Of a DNA stretch of 64,000 bases, positions 25,110 to 37,309 are shown in pieces. A program made the translations under genes and the position numbers. Position 1 is the stretch's first letter. The number at the start of each line of letters is the position of its first letter. Under the pieces are notes generated by a model. It searched no databases. It had not been told where the DNA came from and saw nothing but the letters and a program-made list of their open reading frames with translations. Source of the stretch: Neodontobutis hainanensis (Eukaryota; Chordata; Actinopteri; Gobiiformes; Odontobutidae); assembly GCA_024349245.1 (NCBI GenBank), contig JALDNG010000519.1:86069-150068 (forward strand), in the 5' to 3' direction.

Positions 25110-25960
25110 CTTTATTTTCTTGTATGAGTGTCAGGCAATCGCCGTTTGATCTGCCACCAGGTTTATTCTATTATTTGCGTGTGAACACCACTTTGAGGGT
25201 CCACGAAATTAAGGCAATGATCAACTATTTCCCGGTTCAACTCATAAAGCGATAAATAACTTGAAGGCCACAAACAGTCAGTCAGGACTGTCGTTTCAGG
25301 CCTGATATTATCTACGATTTTGGGGATACGAGTGTTTGCATCTTTAGATTGAATCTGAATAAGGAAACACCGTCTAGGTTCACGGCAAGTACCATCTAAA
25401 CTCCAAACGCCCTCGGTGATCGTTCTACGACTATATTTGCGCTTGCCGAATTTAGAACGACCACGTCAACAGTTAACCTAGGTCCGCTGATGGTTTAGAT
25501 TTCTGTACAACTATTTCGCAGCATATTTTCATGCAGATAGTACAGCTATCGGCAATTGATTCTGATCTGGTACATTCAGAATCACTTGAGGACTCAATCC
25601 CCCAAAAGCTGTGAGAGTCTGAACAAATTTAAACCAGCCATACAAAAAGTTCGGGAACGATCGTATCTTCGTATTAATTATTTTATTAATATTTCTATAA
25701 CTGTTGATGTACGAATGAGAGAGAAATAAAACCCTCATTTTTGTGATCATTTAAAAGTGTATATATTTAGAAAGTGGAGAAAAAACGGGGTACCGAAGAC
25801 AGAAATCTGCCAAATTAATTTTATTGAAGTGCTTTTTGATAAAATATATCTATTGTTTTTCCATCTGGTGAGTATTATTTAAAAGCACTTGTCTTTCTAA
25901 CTAGTGAGCAGACCACATACAGCTGTCAGTGGGAAGGCATAGATTTTCATATTAATGATT
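25110..25960 (-). mobile_element. Decayed Merlin-type DNA transposon (IS1016/IS1595-like DDE transposase)
   Basis: On the minus strand the frames carry, in family order: ESIADSCTICMKICCEIV (the ...dwc.fcrevC.eil block); a region equivalent to G-GK-VEIDE with a stop and a frame change where the first catalytic Asp should be; SKFGKRKYSRR; EGVWSLDGTCREPRRCFLIQ; IRPETTVLTDCLW holding the second Asp; and CLNFVDPQSGVHTQIIE followed by a TAA where the family has a residue before TWW-IK. These blocks are characteristic of Merlin/IS1595 transposases. At least two stops and one frame change mean it is a pseudogene. The 25750-25960 part resembles 37.1 kb (TGTGGTCTGCT, then ATACTCA-CAGATG) and may be the transposase N-terminus. 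Terminal inverted repeats were not identified. Confidence 0.75.
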
Positions 25961-25969
25961 CAAAAATAT

Positions 25970-27170
25970 TCCAGAATGCGAAACCAATATATTTACAAAA
26001 TACCATCGCGATCGGATAAGCAGTCACGGCATTCATAACTAATATACATAAATCCACACATATAAACAGTCATTTTTATCTTTAGATAACATCTTTTGAC
26101 AATTATTATTTCCTCATTAATTTTGGAAATTAACTTTTCGAGTTTGCGCAGAGCCATATCATCTACTAGGGTTGAATATGGAACAGAAAAGACCCGTTTA
26201 AATCTCATAGAGAGTACAAAACGACACAAAAGCACCAATTTCTCGATATAACGGAATCAACGAGTATTTGTATTTTGAAAAAAATCACCCCCACATTTAA
26301 GGTTTGTATTTTACTGGTTATCGTGGCCATAAAACTCTTTTAACTTTATCAAGAACCATAAGGGTTTATCTTGTCTGAGTTCTCTCCGAATTTAATGGTG
26401 GGTTTATTATTCTCCAGGCAATGGTGAAATTTGATAGTAAAGGGTCTGATGAAAACGATATCGAAGAACTTTCCAGATTTACTACGTGCATTGAAGAGGA
26501 AATCTTTTGCACTATTTATGAAAATTAACATATCAGTTATCTCCGTTTGTTGATGGAATTTAATTTGAGCGTATAAAAATTTATATATCTTATTATCGCA
26601 TCTGATTAAATTTCATAAAATTGTCTTTAGATTTTTTGGTGCAATTTCAGAATAATCTTCAATTATTGTCTGGTTAGTAAAGGAAATTAAATTTATGTCG
26701 TTTTAATTTGTTTTTAAACTGCTTCAAAGGAGCTATTTGTATATCTTCAAAACTCTGGTCTTCTATGTTTAAATGTATAAGCGATCTGTTGATGATGAAA
26801 TAAAAATCTTGATTCATTTATAAACTATCATTTTTGGATGCATAAATTGCCCCAAACCGTGGAACAAAAACACAACCAAGATAATGTAATCCTTATGCTA
26901 GAGTTTTTTTTATTTAGTAAGTCCATAAATTTTCAACCGCTTTTGGCGCCAGTTTAAGATTTTTCAAAACATGGCTATATTTGTAAAATGAACTTTATAA
27001 CGTCATTGTATGTTCCATTCCGAACTCTGTAAAATTTTATGTCTTACAAACATACCACTTAAGATAAGCAACGATATGGACTTCAATTTTCTTCCATGTT
27101 GTTCAAAAATATACTTCATAACCAGAGTATAACACCTTTTATTTCAGATTCTTAAAGATGTCCTTCCACG
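25970..27170. other. Region with unassigned short open frames
   Basis: Two minus-strand open stretches (25993-26238, with LRKLEKLISKINEEI, and 26349-26531, with DFLFNARSKSGKFFDI) have moderately coding-like composition but no recognised motif, and no splice joining them was convincing. Confidence 0.25.
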
Positions 27171-27176
27171 AATAAT

Positions 27177-27564
27177 CTAACGGAAGGATTCTGCTGTCAT
27201 AAAAGGAGCCGATTCAAGAGTAGTGAGATGTTGTTCGACTGTTTTATCAAAATAATCATGAACACAGGATTGATAGAAAATATTGAATCGTATAAAGTAG
27301 GCGATACTGTATTCATTGGCATTCCCTTGAATGAACGACCAAAATTTGTTGGCGTTTACGACAATGTGCAAATTTAAGAAAGTAAATTTCGCGAAAATGG
27401 AAGAGAATCGTGGTTAGAAGAGACTCGGCAATACACGGAAAGTATATTTTAATTCTGACATTTACCGAATAAAGCTGTTTGCCATCTGCCAGTAGTGAAG
27501 CGTATAAAAACCATACAATATAAAATTCGACGATTAAACATGCGAATTGTCCGATTTTGGCCAA
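27177..27564 (-). CDS. Hypothetical secreted or membrane protein
   Basis: ATG at 27564 gives a hydrophobic N-terminus (FACLIVEFYIVWFLYASLLA) consistent with a signal peptide or anchor. It is followed by LYSVNVRIKIYFPC. A 34-nt GT-AG interval after an Ala-His-Cys allows a join to NANEYSIAYFIRFN and on to a TAG at 27177-27179, giving about 117 residues. The pattern VNV-I-Y-P-C...NANE faintly recalls GILT-type thiol reductases (V-V-YYE-LC ... PYGNA), but the CxxC and CQHG motifs are absent, so no function is assigned. Downstream exons cannot be excluded. Confidence 0.4.
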
Positions 27565-27569
27565 CTAGG

Positions 27570-29255
27570 AACAAGCATATCACATCTATATAAAAACGAG
27601 TTTAATGATTGGATTAAGAGAACGATCTATAGGGGGTAATCCTTGATTAGTTTGAATGAGTGGTGGGATAGAAGTGCCGTGAAATAATTAATTCGCGCAG
27701 GTGCAGGGATATTTTACAATCATTTTAAAAACTCGATTCCATCGAAAAAATTTATTTTCAATCAAAAAGATTTTGTTGAGTGATATTTTAAAAATTCAAT
27801 GAATAGTAATTTATCTATCATCACAATTAATGTTGATCCCTGTTCGATTCATACATTATTTAAAAATATACATTATTGATGAATAAAGCCAGGCAATGCT
27901 TATGCATCTTACTTTAAATTTGAACACATTAAAAAGTCTAAATGCTTTTCTTGTGTGAAAATAAACAAAGTATTCACTTAAATAACTTAATCAGGTTCAT
28001 GATTGGATTTAATAGTTCATTTTTTTATAAATTTAAATAATTTAAATTTGTTTAGTTTTGCGAAGATAGTGGATGTGATGTGATTTATGGAATGGCGAAT
28101 ATCCCGTTATTGCTCTAATAAATCTAAGCTATAGTTTTTTACGCATGTCAATAGATAGATTTAAATGGTTAAAATCATAAAATGAAGATGTTCACTCATT
28201 TAAAGTGAAAACATAGACGTCTAAATTGCGCATTATCGTAATTTATGATGTTACACAGTTAAAATTGGTTGATACATATCTTAAAAATTTCCGTTTTATT
28301 TTATCAGAAAAGTTAGTGCCAGGTCAACAATATATCTTCTCATTGACAGCCTTCCAAGGTCAAACAACCAGACTATAAATCACGACCCACAAATAAATGA
28401 GTTCCTGTGTGGTTGTGTTTCAGAGTTGTACTTGCTAAATGCATACGTTGATCGTCTGATATTTTCTAACCAAATAGTACAATTTTCAGTTTTAAGGTAA
28501 GAGGTTGCAAAGCAGTGAGTTTAAATACATCGCAGTGGACAGTTTTCTTGTTTTTTTTCAACTTAGAAGTCGTAAATTTTAATTTTTTTAACGTTTTTTC
28601 TAAAATGCACTTATTTTAAGCTTTACTTACTGATAAACACATTATATTTTGTAAAACGGCGAATAAGATGCGATTATTGTTTGAAAATTCCGTTCAAAGC
28701 GTAGTTTATGTCAACGGTGACACTGTAAGTTTGGACATGACAAGGTTGAAAAATTATCCAGTTACCCTCACTTTTAAAGTCTATAAATTTATTTTGTGCT
28801 GGACCTTGATGTCTAGCCCGTTTAGACATTTTTAAAATTGAGCTTCTTTTCATATGATCATCAAGTCAAATATTTTTCTCTGTAAACTTTTGGCATATGG
28901 AAGCTTCACATCCTGTAAACATATCTGTCCAGATGAATTTGGTTTCTGGGAGAATACGACTCATGCACACTATGGTCTCATCCCATCTTCAAGTTTGATG
29001 ACAGATTAACTTCCCGTTGTCAGATCGTTTATAAAGTTGAGAAATTACAGGCCTGATTAAAAAGTTATACGAAAAACTTACGATATACATTGCTCTTGAT
29101 AACTCGTTCATATAGTTTACGTGAAGCTGATCTAACGAATAGGCTATAATTCGTACTCAACGCTTCAACTAAATAAATGACCAACAATAACGCCCTTTTT
29201 TCGAATATTGACATTTAGCTTGAAATAAAGATGAGAAAACCATTAAAACTCATAA
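27570..29255. other. AT-rich region, possible Merlin trace
   Basis: Mostly stop-rich. On the minus strand at about 28885-28960 the frame reads SRILPETKFIWTDMFTG, comparable with the PET...TD block of the Merlin remnant at 25.3 kb. It may be a third, heavily decayed copy. No other feature was supported. Confidence 0.25.
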
Positions 29256-29261
29256 ACTAAT

Positions 29262-29531
29262 ATGTTTTATCATTTTATAAGATTTTGGCAGTTCCCAGCC
29301 TCACTTCTGTCGGGTGCTATCATCATGATTTCTCTTTTTTTCGGTATAGTACGAGTTTCACCTGATAAAAAAATCCCACCATTTTCTTGGCATGCAGTTG
29401 CAGCCTACTTCGGAGGCGTCGATTCTTTCGGAAACATGAATAAATCAGATGGACTGTTAAAATCCTCGATGAACATCGGGACGAATCACTTTTCTCTTAC
29501 TTTATTAAATTTCAGGAAAGTCAAATTTTAA
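29262..29531 (+). CDS. Hypothetical small single-pass membrane protein
   Basis: An 89-codon open frame beginning MFYHFIRFWQF, followed by a hydrophobic segment (SLLSGAIIMISLFFGIV) and a polar part with PDKKIPPFSWHAVAAYFGG and FGNMNKSDGLLKSSMN. Composition and mixed codon content look coding, and the topology fits a signal-anchored protein. No family was recognised and no adjoining exon was established. Confidence 0.38.
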   Translation: MFYHFIRFWQFPASLLSGAIIMISLFFGIVRVSPDKKIPPFSWHAVAAYFGGVDSFGNMNKSDGLLKSSMNIGTNHFSLTLLNFRKVKF

Positions 29532-29534
29532 AAA

Positions 29535-31815
29535 ACTCATTTCAAATCATTATATGAAATAATCTATAAAATATCTTATGAAAGTAAAAATTTAATCGAT
29601 CATCCGAATTACAAAAAGTTTTATGGTAAATCCATTAAAAGGAAAAACCACACAGGAAATTATAAAATGCATTTTTTTGAAAATCATCTCTAAAATGAAT
29701 GTTTTAGTCTGCTGGGAATAATTCACGTCTGATAAAATTCTCACGCTAAAACCAAAATACTTTTCGAAATTTTTCATAAATATTACTATACTCTTGGGTT
29801 ATTGTCAACTATTTTATCATTTAATAAAAACGAAATGTACACGAGCCATAATATATACTATCTTCACAGACCTTAAAAACATTAGGTATCTATGAGTTTG
29901 ATATTGCTCAGTTTATTCGAATGCTCGAAATGTTTAGATAATTTCTTTAAATTGGTTGCTCGGTTTGCGCAGTCTCAAACCAACAGTTGATTTTATCAGC
30001 TTTAACGATCGGCCTTGTTCAGGAACAACTAGAACTGTCATAAGTTGGATTAAGTTAAGGATAACTAAAAAGAAATTTGTGATCGTATACAAGGAAAATT
30101 TTGAATTATTCTTGGATAGTGTATTACAGGTCAGTTGTTATTTTTGAGATTTATAATTCAAAATACTACAACATTTTGATAAAAAGTTGAAAAGACGCAG
30201 ATAGCCTAGTTAATAATTTTCTTTAGATTTTAATTTATGTCAAGACTTATAACATTTTTCTGAAAACATAGTAGCGAAGAAATTAAAATGTGCAACTTAC
30301 TCCTCAACTTTATAGACAAATTTCACACAAAATAATTTTCAGACAGTTTCAAATTTTAATTTAAAAATATGCGCGTTTGACAAACTAAATACTCTATTTT
30401 CATCATGTCTCAACCATTTTATGGTTGACCTTCATTTTGCATTCGATACAAAGTAGCGAGGAAATTATTTTGGTAAAAATGAGTTTGACTTTATTGAATT
30501 TTACAACTACTTGATGCAAACTAAAAAGACTAACTTCATAAACACTATTTGAATTAAATACGCATGAGTTAAAACCCAACATTACTTCATTATTTAAAAC
30601 GATAATTAAAAGTTCCTCATTGGAGGCGGATACTCAAACAGGAATTCCTACAGCCACCACTGGAATAATAGTGAAGCGAAGCAGTGACTCACTAACTCAA
30701 AAACGAAAGTATTAAACTACCATCACATTATCTCCATAAATTTTGGTGGGCGTAATCTTTTTGAAAATAACTTTTGGTAATTTTTGTCATCTTAGGTAAA
30801 AACTTGCGACAGAATTTGACAAATTAAGAAAGTTAAAAAGCAGACTAATTTTTAAGTATCAGGCACTTTCGCAAGAGAAACTTCTTCCATTAGAAATTCA
30901 TATGACGCAATCTCAATAATCTTTACTTAACCTAAAAACAAGTTGAAAATGACAAAATCTCTTAATTGTAGACACGAGTAAATAAGCATTGGTAAACAGG
31001 GAACATGCGCTTAAGTGAAGATATTCTGCGCAATTTCGTGTGAAAAATAAGATCTTTTTGTGAAATTTTGAAAAAATTGTTCAGAAGTAAATGAATTTAT
31101 TGTTATTTAATCTCACGCTGAAAACTGCTTGAAATAAACAGGCTTTGCTAAATTGAACTTATGTTTTACCGTCAAATTTAATTCTGTTAATTTTTTGAAT
31201 CGCACAATCTCAAAAAATGTATAAGACCACCTTCAAACATTTTAATTTCCATTTCGCTCATAAAAATATTTGAGACTATGGTAATCGAAAATCATATAAA
31301 ATGTAATAAATTTAGATTTCTTCCAGTTGCATATAAAGTAAAAATATACAAAAAGAGAAAGTTTTTAAATTCTCATCTCATACTTAAAAAAAGGTTTTAA
31401 TAATTACTTTAAAAAAACCAAAGTGCACAAACCAGATTTTTGTCTATAAATGAAGAAAAGTAATTTTCAACCTATTATAATCCCTCTTAATTTTAGAATT
31501 TAAAATTAGGAAAGAAACTACCGCTTCTTAAACATATTTTTGAATTATCTGTAACGATATGAACATCAAAGAACAATAACAGAATTAACGGGCAAAAAAC
31601 CCCAATATCAAACGTCATTCATGAAAAATCTAACGTAAACGCATCTTTAATCGGTCCAAATACTCATCAAGTGAAAGGAAGAAAAACTGTTTGTGCTAAA
31701 AACATAATCAAAATGAAAAAACAATTCCTAAAAATAGGAAATGGAATTGGAGAAAAAAATAAATTAACAAGATAAAAATTTAACTGGAAATTATCTCATT
31801 AGTTAGTGTTTTGGT
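29535..31815. other. AT-rich region with unassigned open stretches
   Basis: Open frames at 29956-30147 (+) and about 30600-30713 (+, Ser/Thr-rich, ending KRKY then TAA) look partly coding, but nothing could be recognised or spliced. Confidence 0.25.
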
Positions 31816-31818
31816 ATT

Positions 31819-32787
31819 TCAAGAAAGGAAATTTTTTATGCCTTTAAGGAAATCCAAGTAAAGTTTTGAATCAAGTTGAGTGCTGAGATCCATGACAGAA
31901 TTCAAAAAATTTGAATCAACTCCGCGGATTTGCAAAAAGGTGAGCATATTGATACCGAACTCATTACTGAACATATCACTTGTGAATTTATAAACCAAAT
32001 TTCCTTCAGGATCATAGAATGTGATGTCTACGATGTCGACCCAATTGTTGTGAGCAACTTTGATTGACATAGGACTCTCATCATCGAATTTTGTTGGGCG
32101 CGACTCATGAGATTCTTCGTCGAACGGCTCATCGTCACCTTCGTCTTCTTCGTTTAAATATGGGGTATCCGAGGCTTCATCTTCAGTGAAATTTAGATTA
32201 AACACAATTCTTCCTTTCTAGAATCAATGACTAAAATCAGTACCTCCTGAGAAATATCGACTGTCAGTTCGGGAAGGCATAAAAACTACGATCAAGCAAA
32301 TAAATACTTGGGAACCAACATCAGATACATCTTCCACGTCCTCTACAACGTCAGTTTGGGCGGAAAAAGGACACTTGACAGCATTTATAACATCAAAGGA
32401 CACAACGACACTTGTAATTTAGATATCACCTACTTCTCAAACTCGACTTTCCTCGAAAGTTTGACCACGCTTCCTTTCAGTTCGTACTAAATCGTTAGCT
32501 TACGATACCGTCCACCCTGCAGGCTGTACGATTTCGCGTTTGAAAGATACTTCATCTTTGATTTCAGAATCTATTATTTCAGTAAGTTCTTGTTATAACA
32601 AAGATTTACTTTTTTTGGATTCTTTGATAGATAGTCCGGTTGAACTTTTAGTCTTGGCAGAGGGAACTGCGGCTAAACTCCGAAGAACCGGAATTTGAAC
32701 CTTTTGGGTACGAAAAAAGAGAGGGAAAACTTTGCGAGTAAGCATCACGAAGAAGATTATATTCCGCCGCAGACATGCGCCCACCAT
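31819..32787 (-). CDS. C1QBP: C1QBP / p32 (MAM33 family) mitochondrial matrix protein
   Basis: p32 is an acidic, doughnut-shaped trimer of the mitochondrial matrix that supports mitochondrial translation. From ATG 32787, an Arg-rich N-terminus (GACLRRN, MLTRKVFPLFFRTQ) fits a matrix presequence; a second in-frame Met precedes LTRK. Removing introns of 21, 22, 23, 22 and 26 nt gives 284 codons (human 282). Order: TEIIDSEIKDEV; GWTYELKGSVVKLSRKVE, matching GGWELELNGTEAKLVRK; VVVSFDVINAV; KGRIVFNLNFTEDEA; an acidic stretch (NEEDEGDDEPFDEE); WVDIVDITFYDPEG; and the C-terminal helices FLQIRGVDSNFLN and LYLDFLKGIKNFL. All family elements are present, so this is the likely functional orthologue, with the gene at 0.4-1.4 kb a diverged paralogue. 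Confidence 0.93.
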
Positions 32788-32789
32788 TC

Positions 32790-33820
32790 GTCACGTGATT
32801 TTTTGCCTTTAACATATATTTTTTACAGAAAATAAAAATCATTCTTTTTATCACTTAAAATATTAATTTTCTGGTCATAATTGTAACCGCATTCCCACCT
32901 TAATAAAATTTCAAGCATACGATTTAATCGTATTATTATATCAAGAATTTTGCTTTTGAATGTTGTATATTTTTCCAAAGTAGTGGGACTCAATATCTCA
33001 TGATAGTCGGTTTCACATTAATTTTTAATTCTATTTTAAATAAAGTTGGCTGAAGAACGAGCACGTGCTATTCCTTGTATATACTTTCTGGATTCATGCC
33101 TCTTATTGATTTTATGCGGACCATGATTTGATTTTACCTGTTTTAAACTCGCTTTGTATAATAAAAATATTTTCATGGTTTTATGTTTATATTTGCACCA
33201 ATATGTAAAGCCATTCAGTATATCTCAAAGACTAGCCGAAATACAAATGGACTTGTTTTGATTTGAAATACTTCATTCGTCTAATATCTGAAGGTCTTTT
33301 TTATGTATATCTTTAGGCTAACGGCAATACACGATTATTTACGATTTAATTGTCTTGCTACAATCTTTATTCATATACAGCTGTGATTCCTGTTTTTGGT
33401 GTTAAAGCATCTTTGAGGATGTTCAATCTTTCAAATTGATTCATAATTTATTGAAAATAAGAACTTATTTAAAAATTTCAGTACGTTAACGAATACGCAG
33501 GTCTTATTGAGTTTTATGTTTCCGTTAAAACAGAAAATGTGACAAAATAGTAGAATTTTAGATAACGAATCTACTTATTTAGGCATTCTTATAAAAAACT
33601 GATTTTGTGGTACCGATTGATGTAAACAGATTATACCCACCTTAAATTAAAAATTATGTTATTTTTGATTTTAAAAACACAAATATTATTGGCTTCATCA
33701 AATCCAAAAGAAAGCTTGTTATTTATTTGAATAAACTGGAACAACTATAAAACCAACTTATTTAATGAAACGAATGTTTTCATATTCATATTTAATTATC
33801 TCCGTAAGAGCTAACTGGAA
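32790..33820. other. AT-rich intergenic region
   Basis: Nothing supported. It contains the upstream sequence of the C1QBP gene; no CG-rich palindrome or TATA-like element stands out near its start. Confidence 0.35.
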
Positions 33821-33825
33821 AATGT

Positions 33826-34140
33826 ATGGCTTCCCTAAACAGTCGAGAAGACGGTGAGGTTTTGGGGGGTGAGAGTTCCTCAACTATCAAAAAAATGTTT
33901 TTCAACTTGACGAAGGACCCTCATTTGGTTGAGCTACCAAACTGCAAAAATTTGTAGGCACAGCTCACCGACAAACCTAGGTTCTCACAAAACTTCCTTT
34001 TGAAGACGCCCGGATAGGTTTGATTTATCTTTGACAGTCAAAAATAATCTAGTTGGCTTTCGATGATTTCCGAGCTACTTCAAGAGGTTTTTGCAAATTT
34101 TAAGATTATCATGGTTCGAGTCTATATGACAGTTTGAATT
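33826..34140 (+). CDS. Hypothetical protein, probable multi-exon
   Basis: ATG at 33826 opens a 43-codon frame (MASLNSREDGEVLGG ... FFNLTKDPHLVELPNCKNL) with higher GC and clearly non-repetitive composition. It stops at 33955-33957. GT-AG intervals of about 20-27 nt nearby allow continuation into FSQNFLLKTPG or FEDARIVKNNLVGF. A later open piece reads MISELLQEVFANFKIIM and ends at a TGA near 34138. The correct splicing could not be fixed because several frames remain open. No family was recognised. Confidence 0.35.
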
Positions 34141-34149
34141 AACATTTAC

Positions 34150-36400
34150 TCTTTTTTAAAATGTCTCGCCTGTTTATTAATCTGTATCCTTACAACTTTT
34201 AAAGTTGTTTTTAAACATTATTTGCATTTTTTACAAACGTACTTTTTTTTATTATCTTGATTAAATTCAACATTTTTTCTGAATTACATGGTTTTTAATG
34301 ATATTTTTTGGTTCAAAGATAAAATAACTTCTTTTAGAATTGAGATGAAACCCTCTGAAATTTTTGCTCATCGTAAAATTTCAATTTTTGTTCGACTACA
34401 CAACGCCATTAATGTCAATATCACGATCTTATAATTTTTTCTCGTTTAACGATATAAACATCAATCATAAGAATGAACAAACTAAAAGAAAAAAATTTGT
34501 CATTTTATGTAAACTTTGAGTTTTTTACGGAAACGTTCACTGAATTATTTGATATGCGTGGGCTTCTCGAGTGGTGAGAATGTCAACTTTTTAAATAAAT
34601 ACGGTCTGCGCAGAATCAAATATTTTAATTTACATTTCAATTGAATTAAAATAGTTCTGAAGATTGCCTTTTTAAAATTTCCTTCCTTGATTAATCCTCA
34701 AAATTAACTTTGAGATTTAGTCCGGTATCAAGAAATTTGTTGACAAATTCAGCTGTGATACGACGCTTTCTAATCTATTATATGAGATGTAAAACAAGAT
34801 TTTCGAGTAAATTTGCTTTATTAAAAGATAAAAATTTACTTCAAAAGTTAAAAATTTGATAATTTTAGTGATTGGGTTGAATTATAATTCAAAAGTTCTA
34901 TTAATTTCAAATTGAAAAATATTCATTTTTTTATTCTTTAATATTTCTTAAAAGATAAATAATATTTCAAAACTTTAAATTCACCCTTTAGCTATAAGAT
35001 TCAACTCATTCGAGGTGTTTTGTAATTAAAAAAATTTTATCAAATATTATTGAAAAATTTTCTTAAACGTTAATGTGGTTAAGTAATAATATTGGAAATT
35101 TGAATAAACCTCCAGAAAAGATAACAATAGTTTAGGCGGTCACAATATTTACGTATAACGTTGAGCATGCGCGTCTGCTGATTTTAAATGTCTTCGAAAG
35201 AAAAGCCTTTATTGTCAAGTAAATGTTAAAGCTATAAATTTATAACATATTTGATATAATTTCAACTTGATAAATTTAATTTCATTGATTTTAAGAGCCC
35301 TAATATATTTTTAGCTTAAATTCTCCACCTAAAACACGCGCAGTTTTTGTTCTGCTATTTTTTAAAGGACGATATATTTATGATAACTCAGGGTAGGTAA
35401 GTTTATTTAAATACTGAAGATGAAAGATATTCAAATTAGTGCATAACTTTATTGGTTGATTCTCAAAAATTCAAAAGTTTTGTTTTTAACTTAATTTTTA
35501 ACTTAAATTTTCATCAATTACGTATATTTTAAAATAGATTGAATTAACTCCAAAAATTTTTTTTTTAAATATCTCTTATGTTTATTGTTTGGAAAGAGTC
35601 AATAGCTAAATTTGTAGTGCAAAACATAATTCGTATTTGTCAACGTTTCAGATGCTTGGTTAAAGTATTCTGTAACTCATCTCAAACATCATTGATTTTA
35701 AACGTTCAGAATGTAAAAAAATTTCGGAAATCGCAACATTTTTATTTGATGCGATTATTTATGGTAGATTCGGATGCATTAAATCCTCACAGGTTTGTTT
35801 CAAAGAAGGTTAGCATGTTAATATTCTGCCCATATGATTTCTGCTCTTGTGGACGCTGCTTCCGCTAGGGATTCTTGACGTGGTTGATCTTGTCTCGGTT
35901 AGTGTGATGTTCGCATTCACGAAAAATGTCGCCCTGCCTTCTATTCTTTTGGTTGGTATTTTCGGTGTAGGTTATTTGCCACTTGGTTTGAAGTCATCAA
36001 TCCATCCGTAGCCCTCCTATATCTAAGTAACGGGCATCATTAAAATTTTTTTATTTTGCAGTAATCTGGTCGATTTGTTAAAAATTAAAACAACTTTATA
36101 TTAATACAGACATATCTACACGTTAAAGTTCGTCAAAAGTTAGACATTTTCAATCGTAAATGGTTTAAAAGTATTTTTTCTCAATTTGTAATGAGATTCC
36201 GAGATCTAGTTTCAAAATCTAGAAGTTAACCGTTTAAGGGGTTTACTTTTTATCAAACATGAAAACGATTGAAGGTATTTTAGATATTGTACTTACAACG
36301 ACCTAACTCGCATCTAATTTAAAATTAAAACTTGAATTCATCGTTGATTAATTACATATTTCTGGTAATCCTTACATGCGTATTTAATTAATTGACTAAA
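34150..36400. other. AT-rich region without supported genes
   Basis: Includes an ORF at 35578-35868 (+) and a GC-richer stretch at 35860-36020, neither recognised. They may belong to the decayed retroelement whose integrase fragment follows. A GCATGCGCGT motif lies at 35165-35174. Confidence 0.3.
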
Positions 36401-36409
36401 AATATCCCC

Positions 36410-36630
36410 TTTAAGATAAATGTTGATCGTGGTGTTAGTCCGTAAAAACGTTCACAGGTAGAAAGAACTTTTTTTGATAGAGTGGCCATTGGCGTGTTTT
36501 ATCGAGATATTATTTTTAAATTTGGTTGTCAGAGGAATGCCATTGAAAATTCTAGAACGTACAACGACGCAAGCGCTTTCTGTTTATCACGACTTCTGTT
36601 GTCTGCGTAGACTGAACCAATTTGTGTGTT
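36410..36630 (+). mobile_element. Ty3/Gypsy integrase core fragment (decayed)
   Basis: The plus-strand frame reads TFFDRVAIGVFYRDIIFKFG, then QRNAIENSRTYNDASAF, before a TAG. This follows the integrase core pattern in which a helix ending ...I..rfG.P..i.sDrGt.F.s..f carries the second catalytic Asp; here the Asp position is replaced. Upstream, an Asp-Arg-Gly near 36426 may mark the first catalytic region. No LTRs were seen. It is unlikely to be part of the 2.5-4.3 kb copy because of the distance and intervening genes. Confidence 0.5.
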
Positions 36631-36639
36631 AAACTTTTT

Positions 36640-37100
36640 TTGTTTTCTGAGACGTCAAGGTCCAATAAATTAACACGACCAGAAAAACTATCTAGGATAA
36701 AATTCTAACATTATTCTTCTGTTCAAGGTTAAAAATCTTGCGTGGTTTTCTATCATTGAGTTGTGAGACTGTAAACACTTAATTTAAAAATGTATTCGAA
36801 AATGAGCCAAGATCCTTTTTTTAATAAAAAGGTTCAAACGACACAACTCGGATATTAAAAAATTCTCGTTTCATAACACATTTAAAACTCTGTTTTGTGA
36901 AAATCGGTCTTTTATTTAAACTGGTTGATTTTACTTAGCGTCGCTCTCGACTTAGTTAAACAACATCAAAGAAAGAAGGGAAGCCTTCGATTATGAATTA
37001 TATTGATTTAATATAAACAACAAAATTATTAATATAGAGTAGCACAGAATATTATTGAAAAATGAATTTAAATTACGTCCTTTTTGATCAACTATATTTT
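36640..37100. other. AT-rich region, nothing seen
   Basis: Stop-rich in all frames with no recognised element. Confidence 0.3.
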
Positions 37101-37104
37101 TTTT

Positions 37105-37302
37105 TCATCTGTTGAGTATGACTTTTGATTTAAAGGTTTTCCGATGCCTAAGCAGACCACATGTCTTTCCGCGCGCGAATCCTGAATTTTTCAATTTATG
37201 GGGAGAAACCATTCGGTATGCGCAAACAAAATAAATGAAAGCATTTCTGCGCTGTCGGCTAAGAGGTAAATGCATCCATTTATGAGAAATATTGAAATTC
37301 AT
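37105..37302 (-). mobile_element. Possible Merlin-element 5' fragment
   Basis: A 65-codon minus-strand frame ending GKTCGLLRHRKTFKSKVILNR. Its nucleotide sequence resembles the upstream part of the Merlin remnant at about 25.85-25.93 kb (shared TGTGGTCTGCT, then ATACTCA-CAGATG, followed by an A-rich run). The position of the single Cys-Gly fits the N-terminal zinc-finger-like part of Merlin transposases. Assignment by this one similarity is tentative. Confidence 0.3.
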
Positions 37303-37309
37303 TTTTATT

